Positions 22,801 through 35,597 of a stretch of 64,000 nt of DNA are shown piece by piece. Position 1 is the stretch's first letter, and each line of letters opens with the position of its first letter. The notes under the pieces are model-generated. The model did no database searches and was not told the DNA's origin. It worked only from the letters and a program-made list of their open reading frames with translations. The position numbers were made by a program, and so were the translations under genes. Source of the DNA: Taenia hydatigena (lineage: Eukaryota; Platyhelminthes; Cestoda; Cyclophyllidea; Taeniidae); contig JADWOT020000001.1 in assembly GCA_036345935.2 (NCBI GenBank), forward strand, positions 19,067,898-19,131,897, given 5' to 3'.

Positions 22801-25800
22801 CGCCAAAGTTCATCAACTGCTGCTCTCCCAACACCCACTCACCACTCATACAAGCAGATAATAATGGTAGTGATTTACATAATGCTACCAACATTAAAGC
22901 TGAAAAGAATAGCATGATTTAATGGAAATCTCTCTAAAATTATACAGTAGTGCTATGGGTGTGGAACATGAAAATGGTATCGGTTTTAGCTGCGGAAATA
23001 ACAGACATCTTGAATACTAATTATGGGGTACCCTTTGAGTCTCAAGTAGGGTTCAAGCCTCGTGACCACCCATTTCTCGCAAGCAGCGGGACATCGAAGG
23101 TGATGCTCATGAGCGATCTGATTGTCTGCCACCTTGCAGTGGTACAGCTACCCTCGATGATGACCTTTGAATTGGTTGCAAGAGCAGGAGTCGAGAGTAA
23201 GAATAACGCTCCCTGTTTTCCCTTCGGGGAGCAACGATGACATTTTAAACATTGCAAATTTCGTTCACAGCCTCTGTATCCAAGTTTCATTCGATTCATT
23301 GCATGCACAAATATCAATCTCGACTATGCTCAGGGTATTTAAATGTACCAGCCCCTTTCTTATGTTGACGGATGCTGTCGGACTTCTAATTCGCATCTTT
23401 GTCTCATTTCTGCCAGGATTGTCTCTTTTCTATTCCATTTTGACCAAACTTACCAATTAAATAAAAGGCGACTTGCTTGTCAATAATCTGTGGCAGCTGC
23501 CTCATTTATTCTATTAATGGGCACGTCTAAAAAGGCTAGCGATCTGCTTGACAGACATTTGCTAACTACTTGTTGTGTTCTGACATTGGTGATAGCCGAA
23601 CATTTTGGCGAATTTCACTACTAACCAGACTCCGGAGCATGTCTATAGCGGAAGTGTTGACGAAGATCATTAAAAGGCAAATTTTTTGCTTCGCATAAAT
23701 TTGAGGTGGCTTCGGCGACAGAAGAGTGCTCATTGATCACCGACTTACATCGAATGCGACCAAGTGAGCTCGTACAAACATGTATCGCACAAATTAATAT
23801 TCTCGGCCTGGAATAAAACTAGCTGATTAAATCCCGAAACCGAGTTTCCGGTAAAATGAATGGCAACTCAGCTGCCGGTCTTAATTCACGAATTTGCTTG
23901 CTGGCTAATCGGCTTTGCTAGTGTCACAATTCTGGTGTATATAAGAGGCGGTTGGCTGCGATCCGCTTCTCTGTCTTCCTTCATCCCGGCCTGTCACTTT
24001 ACTGTCTGTGAGCGATGGCAGTGGAGGCAGACTCAATCGGCTACACTCTCAGTAACCTGATATGAATGGACCAGATGTTTAGGTTACTCCTTCGCAAATG
24101 TGAAGCCGTAGCATATCATTTAGCTTGACATGAATTTCGGAAGGAGTGGTCCATATGCGTCGAAAGGGATGAATGATTTGAGAGCGCACATTCCTGTCCT
24201 TTCAAATTATAGCTTCAGCATAAAGAACTTTCGTAATAAAACATGCGAAGTGACAGGAAAATGGATTATGCAGGATCACATTTGTATAGGTTTTGTGATT
24301 ATTCACGTTAGATTAGCGTTCATTGTGCTGTAAAATAGATACCCCTGAATTGCCGAATGTAGCAACGCACAAAAGTTTTATTAATATAGGTCAAAAAGGT
24401 TCGGGACTATTGGCCTTAATCGTCAGAAATCTTATAACTTCGAAAAGCGAGATCGAAGACAAAGCGGAAAATGAAGGTAGGATATTTATTTTTGGCCTTC
24501 ACAAATAGCTACGGCGGTTTCGGTCGTCGAGATGTGTGCTAGGTTTGTTCTGCTTCCTTTCTACTAGAACTGTGTTAGTTCTTCGTTTGCTTTGCCCATC
24601 GGAGTATTTGCATTCTGCATTTCGCGAAAATAAAAGCTAACTGTCAAGTAGTCGGAGACCTTTTGCAAAAATTAGTGCGCAGTGGGTAATGTGATGCTAT
24701 GAGCCCAATTAATGCTGCCACGTGATGGCAGTGGCTAATATTCCCGTATGGATATGAGAACACTTGAAGAATGGCCCTCTCAAAGAAGTAGTATGGCGTG
24801 ATAATGCTGTCAAAAGTATAATTTTGTCTCTCACCGCTCAAGACATCAACGCCTTGCGCCTTTCACGACTTTGCGGAAAGTTATGTTTCTCATGTTAATC
24901 AAAAGCTGAGGAGAGCATGTGAATGCTAATATTGACTATTAGCATTTAAATCGTTGACCACGCGGTTTTTAAGAGTATCAGCTTTTGCATACCACTTCAT
25001 CACCGTTATGGGAGAGCCTTTTGATATTTGCAAGTGAACGCGTACAAGATCTTAGTGGAGCAGGTGAAGGTTGGAGAAGACTAGACATGGGCACAAATGC
25101 CGGTCGATTTTAGCTACGCCACTCATATAAAGCAAGGAAATGGAAAGCGGTGCAATTCCTTTTAGGAGGCGGCGTGTTTGCTTGTAGGGATAAGATTCAC
25201 AATTGATTCTGTAACCTGAGAATCAACCTTGACATTTGCAGATGGGCACACTATGCTGATAAATTAATTAGTGTTCGGTGGAGTTCTGAATAAAAGCTTT
25301 CGGGCACTTTTATTTCACTGCATAGTAGACGACACTTGGTTTGTCAAATCTAGCCTGTAAGGGAAGCCAGCGAAAACTTATGGTGCAAAGTACCTAAAAT
25401 GATTAGATTAGTAGCCTATGCAAATCATTGTTTACGGTAAGACCTCTATTGGTCTCCTTACTAAGCGAAATAAGAGCATGTATGTTTGTGCATGTGTATC
25501 ATCAAAAGATGGATTTTATCAAAAGAAAAGACGTCACTAAGGAACAGCAAAAGCAGCGAAACCCAGATAGGGCAATCTCTCCCGTGTTATCATATAAAAT
25601 GATTTGTGGAATCTTTTAATTGCATCTGGAACCAAACATGGATGGCTCTGCTTCGCACAACATTAAATTTCCCTTCTCGGCATGGTGTTTACATTTAACG
25701 CTTTAAAGCGGTAGCACTTAATTAAAGCGAAATTCAAACAATTTCATTATTCCTGCCAAGCGCTAGTTACGTTTCGGGTAAAATGTAGCCAAATTTGGTG

Positions 25801-26572
25801 GGTTAAAATGATGCAGTGGCTTGATTTCATCAAAAGCATGCTTTTAATGAACTTATAAAATAATGCAGGATGAGATGAAATTGGCTGGCTCCGTAGAATT
25901 CGTAAAAATCAGAAAAGCTTATTCAGGAGGAGAGAAGAAAAGCACTTTTACACAACCATAGTAAATTATCTTAGGTCACATTGGTGCATTTTATACATCC
26001 TTGGGGTTAACTGCCAAATAGTGCTAAAGTGGACCATGTTGCAAGATGTTCAATTAAATTGATGCTTTGGATGGGAGAGGATAACAACAGCTATCACTGA
26101 CTTAGGGCCCAACCAGAGCCTAAACTCGGGCTCTGTCGCATCCGAGTCGGAAGCAAAACCGTAAACCACTGATTCCCGCGATCAGGGTTGGTAGATTAGT
26201 GTACACAGTTTTGGGAATGTATAATTAAATTTTTAAGGGAAAACCGGTTCCGGTGGCCGACCGGATTGAGAGCTTTGATTCCGGTGGGATATTTTCTTTC
26301 CGATCGAATCGTTGAGGCTCCATTTGGGGTCAACCTTGAATGCTAACTATTCTCCAAACTTATACTACATTCCAGTCGGTGTGAGACAGTGGCAATGCTC
26401 GCTTTAATTTGATTCGGTGGGGTCTGAGAGGTGACAACTAATTTATGCTCCTTAGCAAGCAAAAACGTTACGAACAAATAGGAGCACAAATTCTACCCGA
26501 ATTCGTCAACGACTTAAAGCTTCACTAACTAGACCTAGGTGAATTTTGACCCCAGCCAATAGGTGTCACCGA

Positions 26573-26574
<2 letters not shown>

Positions 26575-26617
<43 letters not shown>
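26575..26617. repeat. (AT)n microsatellite, 43 bp
   Basis: Uninterrupted alternating A and T. It is the only long simple repeat in the window and sits about 50 bp inside the right-arm-specific segment. Confidence 0.97.
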
Positions 26618-26619
<2 letters not shown>

Positions 26620-27123
26620 TATTAAAAGGTGTTGTAAGAGGGAACCTTTGCGCATTAATGCAATTTCATAGTGTTTTGAGAAGATTCGCTTCTCTGCAAA
26701 AATATTACCATGCGACGTCTTTGTAAAAGTCCCTCCACAATCACCTCGCATAACGACCAACAAAAGGTGTTGGGATGATACATTATAATGACATTCGTAA
26801 TTCGTGAGCTCGTAGGTGGATATGAAGAGCGACAGCTGAGTAGAGGGATTGGCAGGTTGATTACGCGCATTCTCTTGTATAAATTAACCAGATAAGCTCT
26901 CGTTAATTGTATTCCCCTGATCAGGTTCCAAGTGATATTTACGCCGGCATGAAGTTAAAAGACGTGGTGGGCACAAAAAAGCGATTGCATCGCCTCCTCA
27001 TATGAGCTTAATAGGCCCAGAATCTGCGGTCAAAATATATATTTGCGATTGTCGAGGTAAGTCACTCTGTGGTAGCTGAAAATAAAAGAGAGCACAGCAA
27101 AGTCAACTGAAACACTTGCCCTC

Positions 27124-27393
27124 TTGAAGGGACAGTGCGCGCTGAACTCCAAATTTTTCCACCACAAATTTCCTATGGGCAAATGCTACAATAGTGAGTT
27201 CGCACAAAACCTGCAGCAAGGTAGGTGCACGACTTTTAAAGCCCTTAATGTTAGTTTTAAGTGGGTCTTAGACACGAGACACTTTTTCGACAATCAGCGC
27301 TATGAGTTTACTGTTCTTGTACCGAATGCGCATTTATACACAACCATTTCTTCTAGACGTAACCAGATGCTGCATATTAGAATTGTTCCATGA
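27124..27393 (+). repeat. local duplicate of 29650-29963
   Basis: Translated in the same frame, both copies contain a similar stretch: F-T-V-L-V-P-N-A-H here against F-T-L-L-M-P-N-A-Y there, each followed by a TTCTAG site and RRN. DNA similarity extends over about 200-270 bp. Similar protein readings suggest an old exon, but neither copy has a clear donor. I treat it as a repeat of possible coding origin. Confidence 0.45.
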
Positions 27394-29649
27394 CTACGAC
27401 GAGGAATGTAACCGATAGAAGCCAAGGCGCTGTGCCCACTTGGTATGCACCAAAGGCAAGCACACTCGTTATCTTCCCGAACGCATTTGTCTCTGAATTT
27501 GATTCCTTTACGAACTCTCATGCACTAATGGACAATATATCGGTTCAGTAAACAAACGGTCATAATTTTCCGTTTCCCAAAATGAACTCAACGAAGCTTA
27601 AGGAAATTTTTTATTTCTATCTAAGTCTAAAGTCGCACGTCAATTTAAGGGCTGTATGCATAGGAGCGATGGCAGTGAGTAGTTAAATTGTTGCTCAAAA
27701 TTATGAGTGAATTTACGGCGATCCGAGGAGAGGCATTATCAGATGAGATGGTAGAGAGTAGGATAGGGGAGGTGCTAAACATTCCATATGCTGTCATTTT
27801 GATCAGGGAATGCCTGGTCGTGTAAGTGCATGCTCTACATTGCTGGCATAGCACCCCACCCTCTCCCTCTCTCAAATCTTCCATCATACCTCCTTTCCCT
27901 CGCCTTCGTCAACAGGCGGAGGAAGAGACAAAACGGCACTTGACCGCTAGTTTGATAGCAGAACGGCTGACCTAATTTCCAACGCACTGGAGATTGAAAC
28001 AAGAAACCGGCTTGTGTAGTGGGCTTGAGATGATAATTCGTAATTATTCCCAAATAAACGATGATGAATGCATTACTGCCTCTTTCACTGTCACTTTATT
28101 CACTTCCTATTCTGACATCAAAGCATTCCACTATGATGTAGAAGGGATTATTTCAACCTTTATCCTTCGCAATGCACAACGCTTTCCTTCCTTGCTTTCA
28201 TCAAACGGCACCATCTGTTCATTTCTTTATCCACTTTCTCGAGTTTGATTGATGAAGGAGGTTGATGATTTGCATTCAGCAAGGCACGGCCTTACTCAAA
28301 GCTGGCGTTCGTTCTTTCGCTGTTTCTCTCACCTGCAATTTTGCCACAGAATGCTTACTTCTCTGCCTAATTTGCACACCTAATCAGAGGAAACGATGGC
28401 GAAGTAGAAGCTGTATCTTTACGATGTCCATTCATGCATGAATAGATATAGTTAGGGCAGGAGGATACACTGAAGCATTCACATTTCCCACGGCATGCTG
28501 GAGACACAAATCCTACACACAAGCAATATGCTCACGGCTGATGGCCAATGTCGGCGCAGCGCTTGTCACTTCCAACAAGCAGTCGAAGTGACGATGGGGC
28601 AGGCACCACAGTCGCTATTTTTCCTCGCTTCCTCACCTCCTTTTTCTTACCCAAAACCTCTCATTCTCTCTTCCATTACACGATCCCACTCTCCTATCTG
28701 CATTATAGACTGCCAGTTGCTCTCGATCATCTAAGAATCGGTCTCATTCGAGAAAAGAATGCAAATAAAAAGATAATAAGGAGGGCAAAAGGCTGCGTGG
28801 ACGGCAAAATTTGTGGAATAAACGTCTAACGTTCAATTCCTAGTGTTCTCATTTCCCCACTCCCTTATCATGCATTAGAGTTTCTCTCAGCCAACAGAAT
28901 GTAAAGAAGGCCATTATAACTTTAGTTAATTGTAAACCATCTGTCTAGCTCTCATTTGCTTCAGTTGTGAATTCGTTTACGCCGAATTTTGCTCTCCCGT
29001 CTTCACGGTTATGCTCAAACGCAGGAAGGACCTAAATTTAGTGACCTTAAGTTATTACAACTATCAAGAAGAAATACGCCATTTTTGAATGCTGGTCCAT
29101 CAAAATATGTGATCATCATGCTTCATATGGAGTTAGGGAGGATGAATGAAGAGATGAGGTGATGAAATGGCTAGATGCACAACAAGTGAATTGGCCGATT
29201 TCTGGTTAAGGCAAATGAAATTCAGACAGAAGGATTTGGAAAAAGTAGGACAAAAAGCTGTAATAAAGATATTGTTTAATTGTTAGCAAAGTATAAAGTG
29301 GACTACTTGGCTACACATCGATCGCGGTGGTCTACGTACCTAGTCGGAGAATGATGCGTGGTTTTGGAATGAATTTAGATGAATGGATAGGACGATTTGT
29401 GCCAGTCACCGGCTTTGGGGGAAAAATAAAAAGAGAAGTGAATCCAATGGCTTTGATTTCTCTCGACAATTCTGCTAAATGCGGAAAACCGTTCCATTTT
29501 ATATTGTTTCGCTTTCCGCTGCCACGGATGCCGCGTTCAAGTCTTTCCTAACGGGAAGACGAAGTCACACGACTGTGACAGCATGTGCAATGCTGATGTG
29601 CAAAGAGGCTGAGTGGTACCTGTGTGGCTTGAGTGCCCCGTCGTCAAGC

Positions 29650-29963
29650 GGAAGCGCAAAGCTGGAAAGGGGAAAATGGCTATTCGCCACCATTTTAAAT
29701 CTTCCCTTGTAAGAAATTTAATTTCGGAATCCTGAAGCATGACTTCGCACATAACTGTGAAAATTAAGGATTTGGAGACCCTCAGGGTCAATCTTACTAG
29801 AAAGATCCCAGGGGTTTCTATCCAGTTTGAATGCCTCTTGAACGCGACGCACTTTCCCACCAATCATTGCTTACAGTTCACGCTCCTAATGCCAAATGCT
29901 TATTTTCCCACCGTTATTTTGCCTTTTTCTAGGCGTAACAAGACGATATTGCTAGTATTTTAA
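29650..29963 (+). repeat. local duplicate of 27124-27393
   Basis: The open plus-strand frame 29739-29963 contains KIKDLETLRVNLTRKIPG and then QFTLLMPNAYFPT, partly matched by the 27.1-kb copy. No protein family is recognised. Low-confidence coding remnant. Confidence 0.4.
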
Positions 29964-30140
29964 AATGGTAACCGTACCGTGGTTACCCTGAAAAATGCCA
30001 CAACCACCTGAGAAAGTGTTTTAAGCCATTCGTGTACCGCACGTACGCAATTGACAAACCCGCTCCTGGTTACATGGCTCAATATGTTGATTAAACTATT
30101 AATGGCTCTAACCTGCATGCCTTTATTTGCTCTTTATTTT

Positions 30141-31060
30141 CTCTAGCATTCTTCAAAACAAAGACCGCTGTAGAGACCCGAGTTTTATAATATGGGTTGT
30201 CACAAACCCTAGTTTGCATGCTTTTTTTCAATCTCTACATTCCACTTTCCCCCTCGCTCTCCAAAACCTCTCATCTACTAAGAGCATACCTTCATTTATT
30301 TGATGAAAGGGACTTCCCTTCCTTTCTTACATTGTTTTATGTGAATAGGGAACGCAAAACGTTTTGTCACTCAGACATCATCAACATTCAGGAAAGTGGC
30401 TGGACAAAAAGGTGGAAAGTTGAACCATTAAGTTATAATTGGCAGGCTTTTGACGGATTAGTGCATATATAGACAAAACACTGGAGCATTCGGACGCTAC
30501 ACTTCATTACATCAACACTCATGGTAGATTTACTTTTGCGTCGACAAAAAGGCAAAAGGCATGGTGAAAAAAGGAAAAGGAAGTGAAAATTGGCCCTTCA
30601 AAATAGTCCAGTTGGACAATGATACATCCTTTCGGCTTAAATTGGCTGACAGTCCTTCCTCGAACCTTCTCAATTTCTTGGTGTTAGCAAGGTTTGTCAT
30701 CCTATTTGTCGATACCCGGCAGCACTGCCAACACAACTCCACACGCCGACTGCATCACCTGTCTCCATAGCCAGTAGCCTCAAAAGTGGTTGGAATAATT
30801 ATGGTTGTGGCAAAAAATCACCCCATGTGTAAGTCATAGGCTTTAGCCAATTGGGAGGCTTCGCAACCCTGAAAGAACTGGACTTGGTAATAAAAGAGAA
30901 GAGACGGTTGTTTCTAAGGCGGCTACGTCCTAGTAGCAAATCTCGAACCAAAACTGAATTTGCTGTGGTAGATAAATGCTGAAATGTGTGTATTTTACAT
31001 CGCAGGCCGTGAAAGTCCCTCAGAATGAGTAGAACAAAATGTCATTCCACTTCTTTTACC
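30141..31060. other. spacer between right arm and second direct-duplication copy
   Basis: A plus-strand frame at 30561-30770 (69 codons, NWPFKIVQLDNDTSFRLKL) is protein-like but has an open antisense frame and no splice support. Otherwise nothing was recognised. Confidence 0.3.
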
Positions 31061-31069
31061 CATCTTTAT

Positions 31070-34000
31070 GTCCTATTTCCTTTTAAATGTAACAAGCGTG
31101 ATAGAAAGTAGATAAGTACAACGAGATCACGTGATATAGCGACCTCGAGCCTTGCATTACCATCGCGCATGCAAGCAATAACCCGGACCGAAGCAGCGCA
31201 TTTTTGATGACGTGACCAAAACCAAGGATATCTACGTAGTGTGGTCGGCGACGTCCATTTTTCCACTCATTGTCCATCTTTCTTCTTTCAACTTTTAAAT
31301 CGAGGTATGCATTGCATAGCTACATCAAATGGGTGCTAGTTTCCTCGAGTACAATAGTAGCGGAGCTAGCACAATCATTCACATTTGCGCAACGCAGCTG
31401 CACGGGCAAAATTGGTTCGCTTAGAGTAAATTATTAACCCTTAACCCAAAAGCACTGCAGTCGCATAAACACAACCAACTCTGACAGGAAAAAAATTTAG
31501 TCTCAATAAACGTGGGCACATATTCCTTTAAGTAGCATAATTTTAAGCACAGTCTGCCACGCCGTGGTGTGAGACGTGGCTCTGGCCTAGTGAACAGGCA
31601 TACTAGCGTTGCGCTTAAAGTTTTTGCAGGGGACACCGCTCACGACACAATCGCGTGCACTTAGCATGCAAATTGCTATTTTCTCACTGCTTTAAACGTA
31701 ATAGATGCCCTTAGACACCAGCATCGTGTTTTCACCGGTTTCGTTAGCTTGTTTGCATTGTTATTGATGGGTAACCAGATGCTGCCGGGGTTGCTGTGAG
31801 GATGCTTAAGCTGCCCTCCTCAGCACTATCATCAACATGCAACGCAGCTTGCATTAATATTTCATGCTCTATTGGCAAGGATACATGGTTATGTTGGCGG
31901 GTCGTGTGTAAGGTGGTTGAGGAAAAGTTCGGCACGAACGAAGCATCAATGCATTCTGCATTTGCATCCTGTTTTAGTGTTGCTCACTTCTTCCTATTTG
32001 CTACAGAAATAATCGCCTTTAAAGCGGTGATCTCAGAGTCCGTAATGGGAGAGTGGTTGAGTAGTTGGTGGATGGTACTGCTGCTAATGGTGTTGGTGAT
32101 TGTGGGATGGGTGAGATTTGGTGGGATGTCGTTCATTCGCACGCGCCAAGGAAACCTTTGCTACCCTGCACAAATTTTTCTAACCACATCTCACCTCATG
32201 CTTCGTTATTATAGACCTCTCTAAGCAGCGAAAAGTGATTGCTTCTGAATCGTTAGTATTTGGACTTGTGTCAGCTCAAGCAAGTGCTTACTAGCATGCC
32301 TTTTCAAATTACAGACAGAGATGTGTGGAAGCGGTACATCCAATTCTGACTTGATGCAGCAGATTCAGAAAGCACCAGTGGTGACCGCATGTTTCTAGAG
32401 AAGTGCTGATTCGTCTGCATGCCATTACCTCACCAATAGGAACTAGGCACATTAACTCACCTCTCCTTTGACGCCTTATTAAGAGACCACTGATGGCGAA
32501 GGTTGTGAAAGCGCTTATTATAGCACACACCTTACCTCCTCCCCTTCACCGATGACTTAGCTAGAATAATAATCGCAGTCACCATTACCATACATGGGCA
32601 CCTCACAAGAGCCAGAATTTAAATGCAGCTGTCTGTCCGATATAGGGGCAGGATGAATGGGATAATGAATTGCAAAAGGCTTTGATAGTATCAAGCCAAT
32701 GGAACGTGTAGCGTAGCAAGGAAATCTCTCAGTGTAACTGGAGGCAATTTTGCCAAAATGACGAAGCAGGAAGAAGACGCGCATCCTTTCGTCATTTCCC
32801 GTTGTCAACTACCCTTAATAACGAGTGAATGAACGAACTGCTAAGCGGTGTGATTATTGCATAGGGTTGTGTGCATTCCATCATCCAGCCGGTGGTCAGT
32901 ATGGAGCAGGCCTATCGAGTGTTTGACTGCAAGACTCACTTTATTGCTTTGCATTTTAAAAGCCACCACAAACGAGCTTTTTGACCTAGTGATGTGCTGA
33001 TGAACGAGATTATGACTGGCTGCAATTCGTGTGCCTAACTGTATTGAGTGTGGGACTATAGAGACGAGCAGCAAGCTATGGCACCCAGAACTACGACTGA
33101 CCTTTTGGTGGACACGGTGTTTTGTTCCATATCTTGCACGCGATCACACGTCGTATCAGTCGGCCGGTGGTTGATTAAATTTTCATGGAAATCGTAGCCT
33201 TTCCTTTCCACTTATTCTCTTTAAAGCCTGTCAGATTAAAGTGTGACGCCTTATGAAAGAATGTGCATGACCCTAGTAGGCACGTCGCGTTTGTTGCTTC
33301 TCTCTCCATACGCTGTATGACATGATCATCTCGCAGATTAATTTTGATTCAGTTTTGTTGTGCTAGAAGAAATTGTTGCAAATTATTCGGCTCTATCAAT
33401 GCCATAAACTTCGCGCCTTCCTACACATAGGCTCTGTTCGCAACAATCTACCTCCGTCCAATTTGTTCGCCTCTACCTTAAATGCTGCATACAAATATGA
33501 ATTGCATAGTATGATTAGAGTTTCGGAGCATGGCGTTGTTTGTATGCTTCAAAATTGTCATAAGATCAGCTAGGCGCGCCTTTTATTGATTAGCCCTTTG
33601 AGTGAGTTTGCACGTCCTTCCCTTTGCGCTTGTTCTCTTCAAAGACTGTCAGATTGGATTGTGGTGCTTTGTAAAAGAATGCGATTCACAAAGCGGCCTA
33701 CGACTCCAGTTTTGGCTCTGCGCTAGTTCAATTTTGTCTCCAAAGGCTGTATGGCATGAGCAACTCTTGAATTAGCGTATGATTTGGCGCTAATTTCGAC
33801 CCCATATGCGTTTCCCTTGTCTTATGGTATAGTTATTCTGGTAAACGCAAAGAGAGAATGATTTCCGGTGATGCATTAAACTGGATCGGAGAGCATTTTA
33901 AAGGTGAAAGTTTCCTTCGTGGGGCATCGCTACCATGTTTTCGTTGTTTTTTTAAATACGGGAGACACTTCGCAGACGTGGTTCTGTAGGACGAGGCAAG

Positions 34001-34142
34001 TGCTAAAATGGTCTCTGTGCTTATGGTTGCACCCAATAGACGTCTTTATGACAAGTGCGAAGAGATAAGTATCCATCTCATCCCTACTTCTGATAGAAGA
34101 TTTGGTGACTTTCCTTAAAAAGCAGCAATGGCTTAACGGCCA
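31070..34142 (+). repeat. direct duplication, second copy (with extra segment)
   Basis: This is the partner of 20880-22800. The 31070-31290 and 32685-34142 parts align. Between them lies about 1.4 kb (31300-32680), where the first copy has only about 190 bp. The internal repeat of about 165 bp is also present (33210-33345 and 33630-33770), so it predates the duplication. Confidence 0.8.
31300..32680 (-). other. copy-specific 1.4-kb segment with open frames
   Basis: This segment is absent from the first copy. The longest plus frame (31796-32224, 142 codons) includes a hydrophobic stretch but looks like a shadow. On the minus strand 31935-31744 reads LPIEHEILMQAALHVDDSAE followed by a Ser/Thr-rich tail, and 32530-32309 reads RRGELMCLVPIGEVMACRR. 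Both are protein-like, and donor-like GTGAGT and GTGAGG sites are present. It may be a captured gene fragment. No family and no mobile-element hallmarks are recognised. Confidence 0.3.
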
Positions 34143-34622
34143 TAAAACACATGTAGGTAACTTAACCATGTGCATAAGTGCTTTGCTACCTAACCAATTG
34201 CTACATCAGCCGTACTTTAGTTTCTTGAAAGGTTAGATTGCTGATGTTTCAAGGCTGCTATCACGAATCGCATTAGGCTCAGCAGTTCGTGCACTAATCG
34301 TTCGATTCCTAGCTTCAAGTCAAATCACCCCAACGCCTTACTTGCGCACAGACAGGTGACTGCGGGCTGGCTGTTAAAGCAAAATGTGTGACATAAGGTC
34401 CTATATTGCTATTTGAGGTAGAAACTAAAATTAGCTAAAGCCCTAAGTCGATTCGGAATTTGGGCTACACAATTATGGCTGTGGTTGTGCTGTAGTGCAA
34501 TTCTTAACAAAGATGGCTAATTTTATATTCAGTAGGATTAAGCCTACGAAGCTACATAAATCAATATCGACCAAGGCTCACGAATATGTAGTAAAGCCTG
34601 ACTCTGTATTTGGGCGCAGTTA

Positions 34623-35086
34623 TTATCCTAAATTTTTCGCGCTGAGTGTGAGCACTGTAATCCAGGTGGAAATTTCTCGCAAGCAGGTCTTTAAGGCTGC
34701 AGAATGAATGGCAGCATGCCGTATCTCCTTATCTGTAGGCCAGGTCTGTATTTTTGATGCATAACGCAAAAACCATCTCTCAGAGATGGAAGAAAGAGCC
34801 AAGTGCAAGTTGAGTGATCGCAGATAAAAACCCAGAAAATAAATTGTAGCTATGCGATTATGGAGCCCTAGATTCTGTAGCGAAGTCCTTAGCATTGCAT
34901 TGCAGTCATTATTAACTGTCACATTCACCTGAAATTTAAGTGCATTGCGTTTGATATCTAATTTTAATTGGTTCGAGATTGGATTTAAAAATATTCAGCA
35001 CAGTTTAGAATCAAAGCTCTCCTTACTTGTGTGCTACAGCACCGTAGAAAGCTACCAGCTAAAGTGTTCCTATCATAATTTCCAGG
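34623..35086 (-). CDS. candidate two-exon gene end, unknown protein
   Basis: The last exon 34928-34623 opens after a canonical acceptor (TTAAATTTCAG), begins VNVTVNNDCNAMLRTSLQ and runs 101 codons to a stop. The upstream exon ends at 35027 with donor ACACAA-GTAAGG in phase 0, matching the phase-0 acceptor. The stretch open before it reads NTLAGSFLRCCSTQ. The intron is 98 nt. The protein is rich in Leu, Ser and aromatic residues with a mildly hydrophobic centre. No family is recognised. A plus-strand frame (34495-34707) overlaps, but its strand is not supported by splice sites at both ends. The 5' part was not found. Confidence 0.45.
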
Positions 35087-35362
35087 TCAAAATATGGAGC
35101 ACATGGAGCGCTGCATACTTGAGCTAATACACCATTGTATTGCACACATACTACCTTGCACGTGTAGAAATCTTAACCTCCAGTCAAAGCGCAGCATCCT
35201 TCATCATAAAATTGTCAACGCTGCCTAGCCGGGTGAAGTTTCACGTTGACCCGCCATCAGTGCTCAACCGCCATCACACTGTATCTGAACATTGACCTGG
35301 AGACAGAAACGAGACTTTCATCGAAATAAAATAATCATTTGAAAATAAGTTATAAAGAATAA

Positions 35363-35597
35363 GAAGGCGTGGAGCTGGAATTGTCTCTTGGCTTCAGGGA
35401 AGCAAGTGCTCCACCCACAGTGGAAATTTTCATTTCACCTCAGCGTCTGACACCTTCACAGTGCGAAGCTGTAATGATAAGCCTGCTTACTGTGCAGGAG
35501 CGTCAAATACTGCTGAGACGCGAGAAGCAGCACCTAAGGGCTCGTAGTGTGCCCCAACAGGCCACTGGTACCACCGCCAATATGGTCCTGCACACTG
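35363..35597 (+). CDS. candidate exon, Glu/Arg/Leu-rich, unknown
   Basis: The frame is open from 35363 to a donor (CACTG then GTAGGC) at 35598, phase 1, and has higher GC than its flanks. It reads VELELSLGFREASAPP, then a helix-like LLTVQERQILLRREKQHLRA, suggesting a short coiled coil or helical linker. There is no ATG near the start, so it would be an internal exon; the acceptor is weak (AGAATAAGAAG). No family is recognised, and neighbouring exons were not identified. Confidence 0.4.

Larger units (their letters stand above)
26525..28330. repeat. about 1.8-kb segment present only in the right arm
   Basis: The left arm has no counterpart to this DNA. It starts just before the (AT)n microsatellite and ends where homology to the left arm resumes (CCTGCAATTTTGCCACAGAA against CTGCAATTCGCAGCGGAA). 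I found no terminal repeats, target-site duplication or transposase frame. A roughly 270-bp stretch inside (27124-27393) resembles 29650-29963 in the same arm. Minus-strand frames at 27887-27645 and 28053-27835 lack splice support. Confidence 0.5.
23030..30140 (-). repeat. right arm of the large inverted duplication
   Basis: This is the reverse-complement partner of 6900-12520 (anchors are given with that arm). It is about 1.5 kb longer because of extra DNA at about 26525-28330, absent from the left arm at the matching point (about 9025-9055). The alignment resumes on both sides of that insert, so it is one duplication interrupted by insertion here or deletion there. The clearest stretch, 23300-23400 against 12160-12260, is about 83 percent identical by eye. 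No gene is supported inside it. Confidence 0.85.

Noticed and set aside
31796..32224. 142-codon plus-strand frame with a hydrophobic stretch
   Set aside because: No start or splice context and no domain. The opposite strand looks more protein-like.
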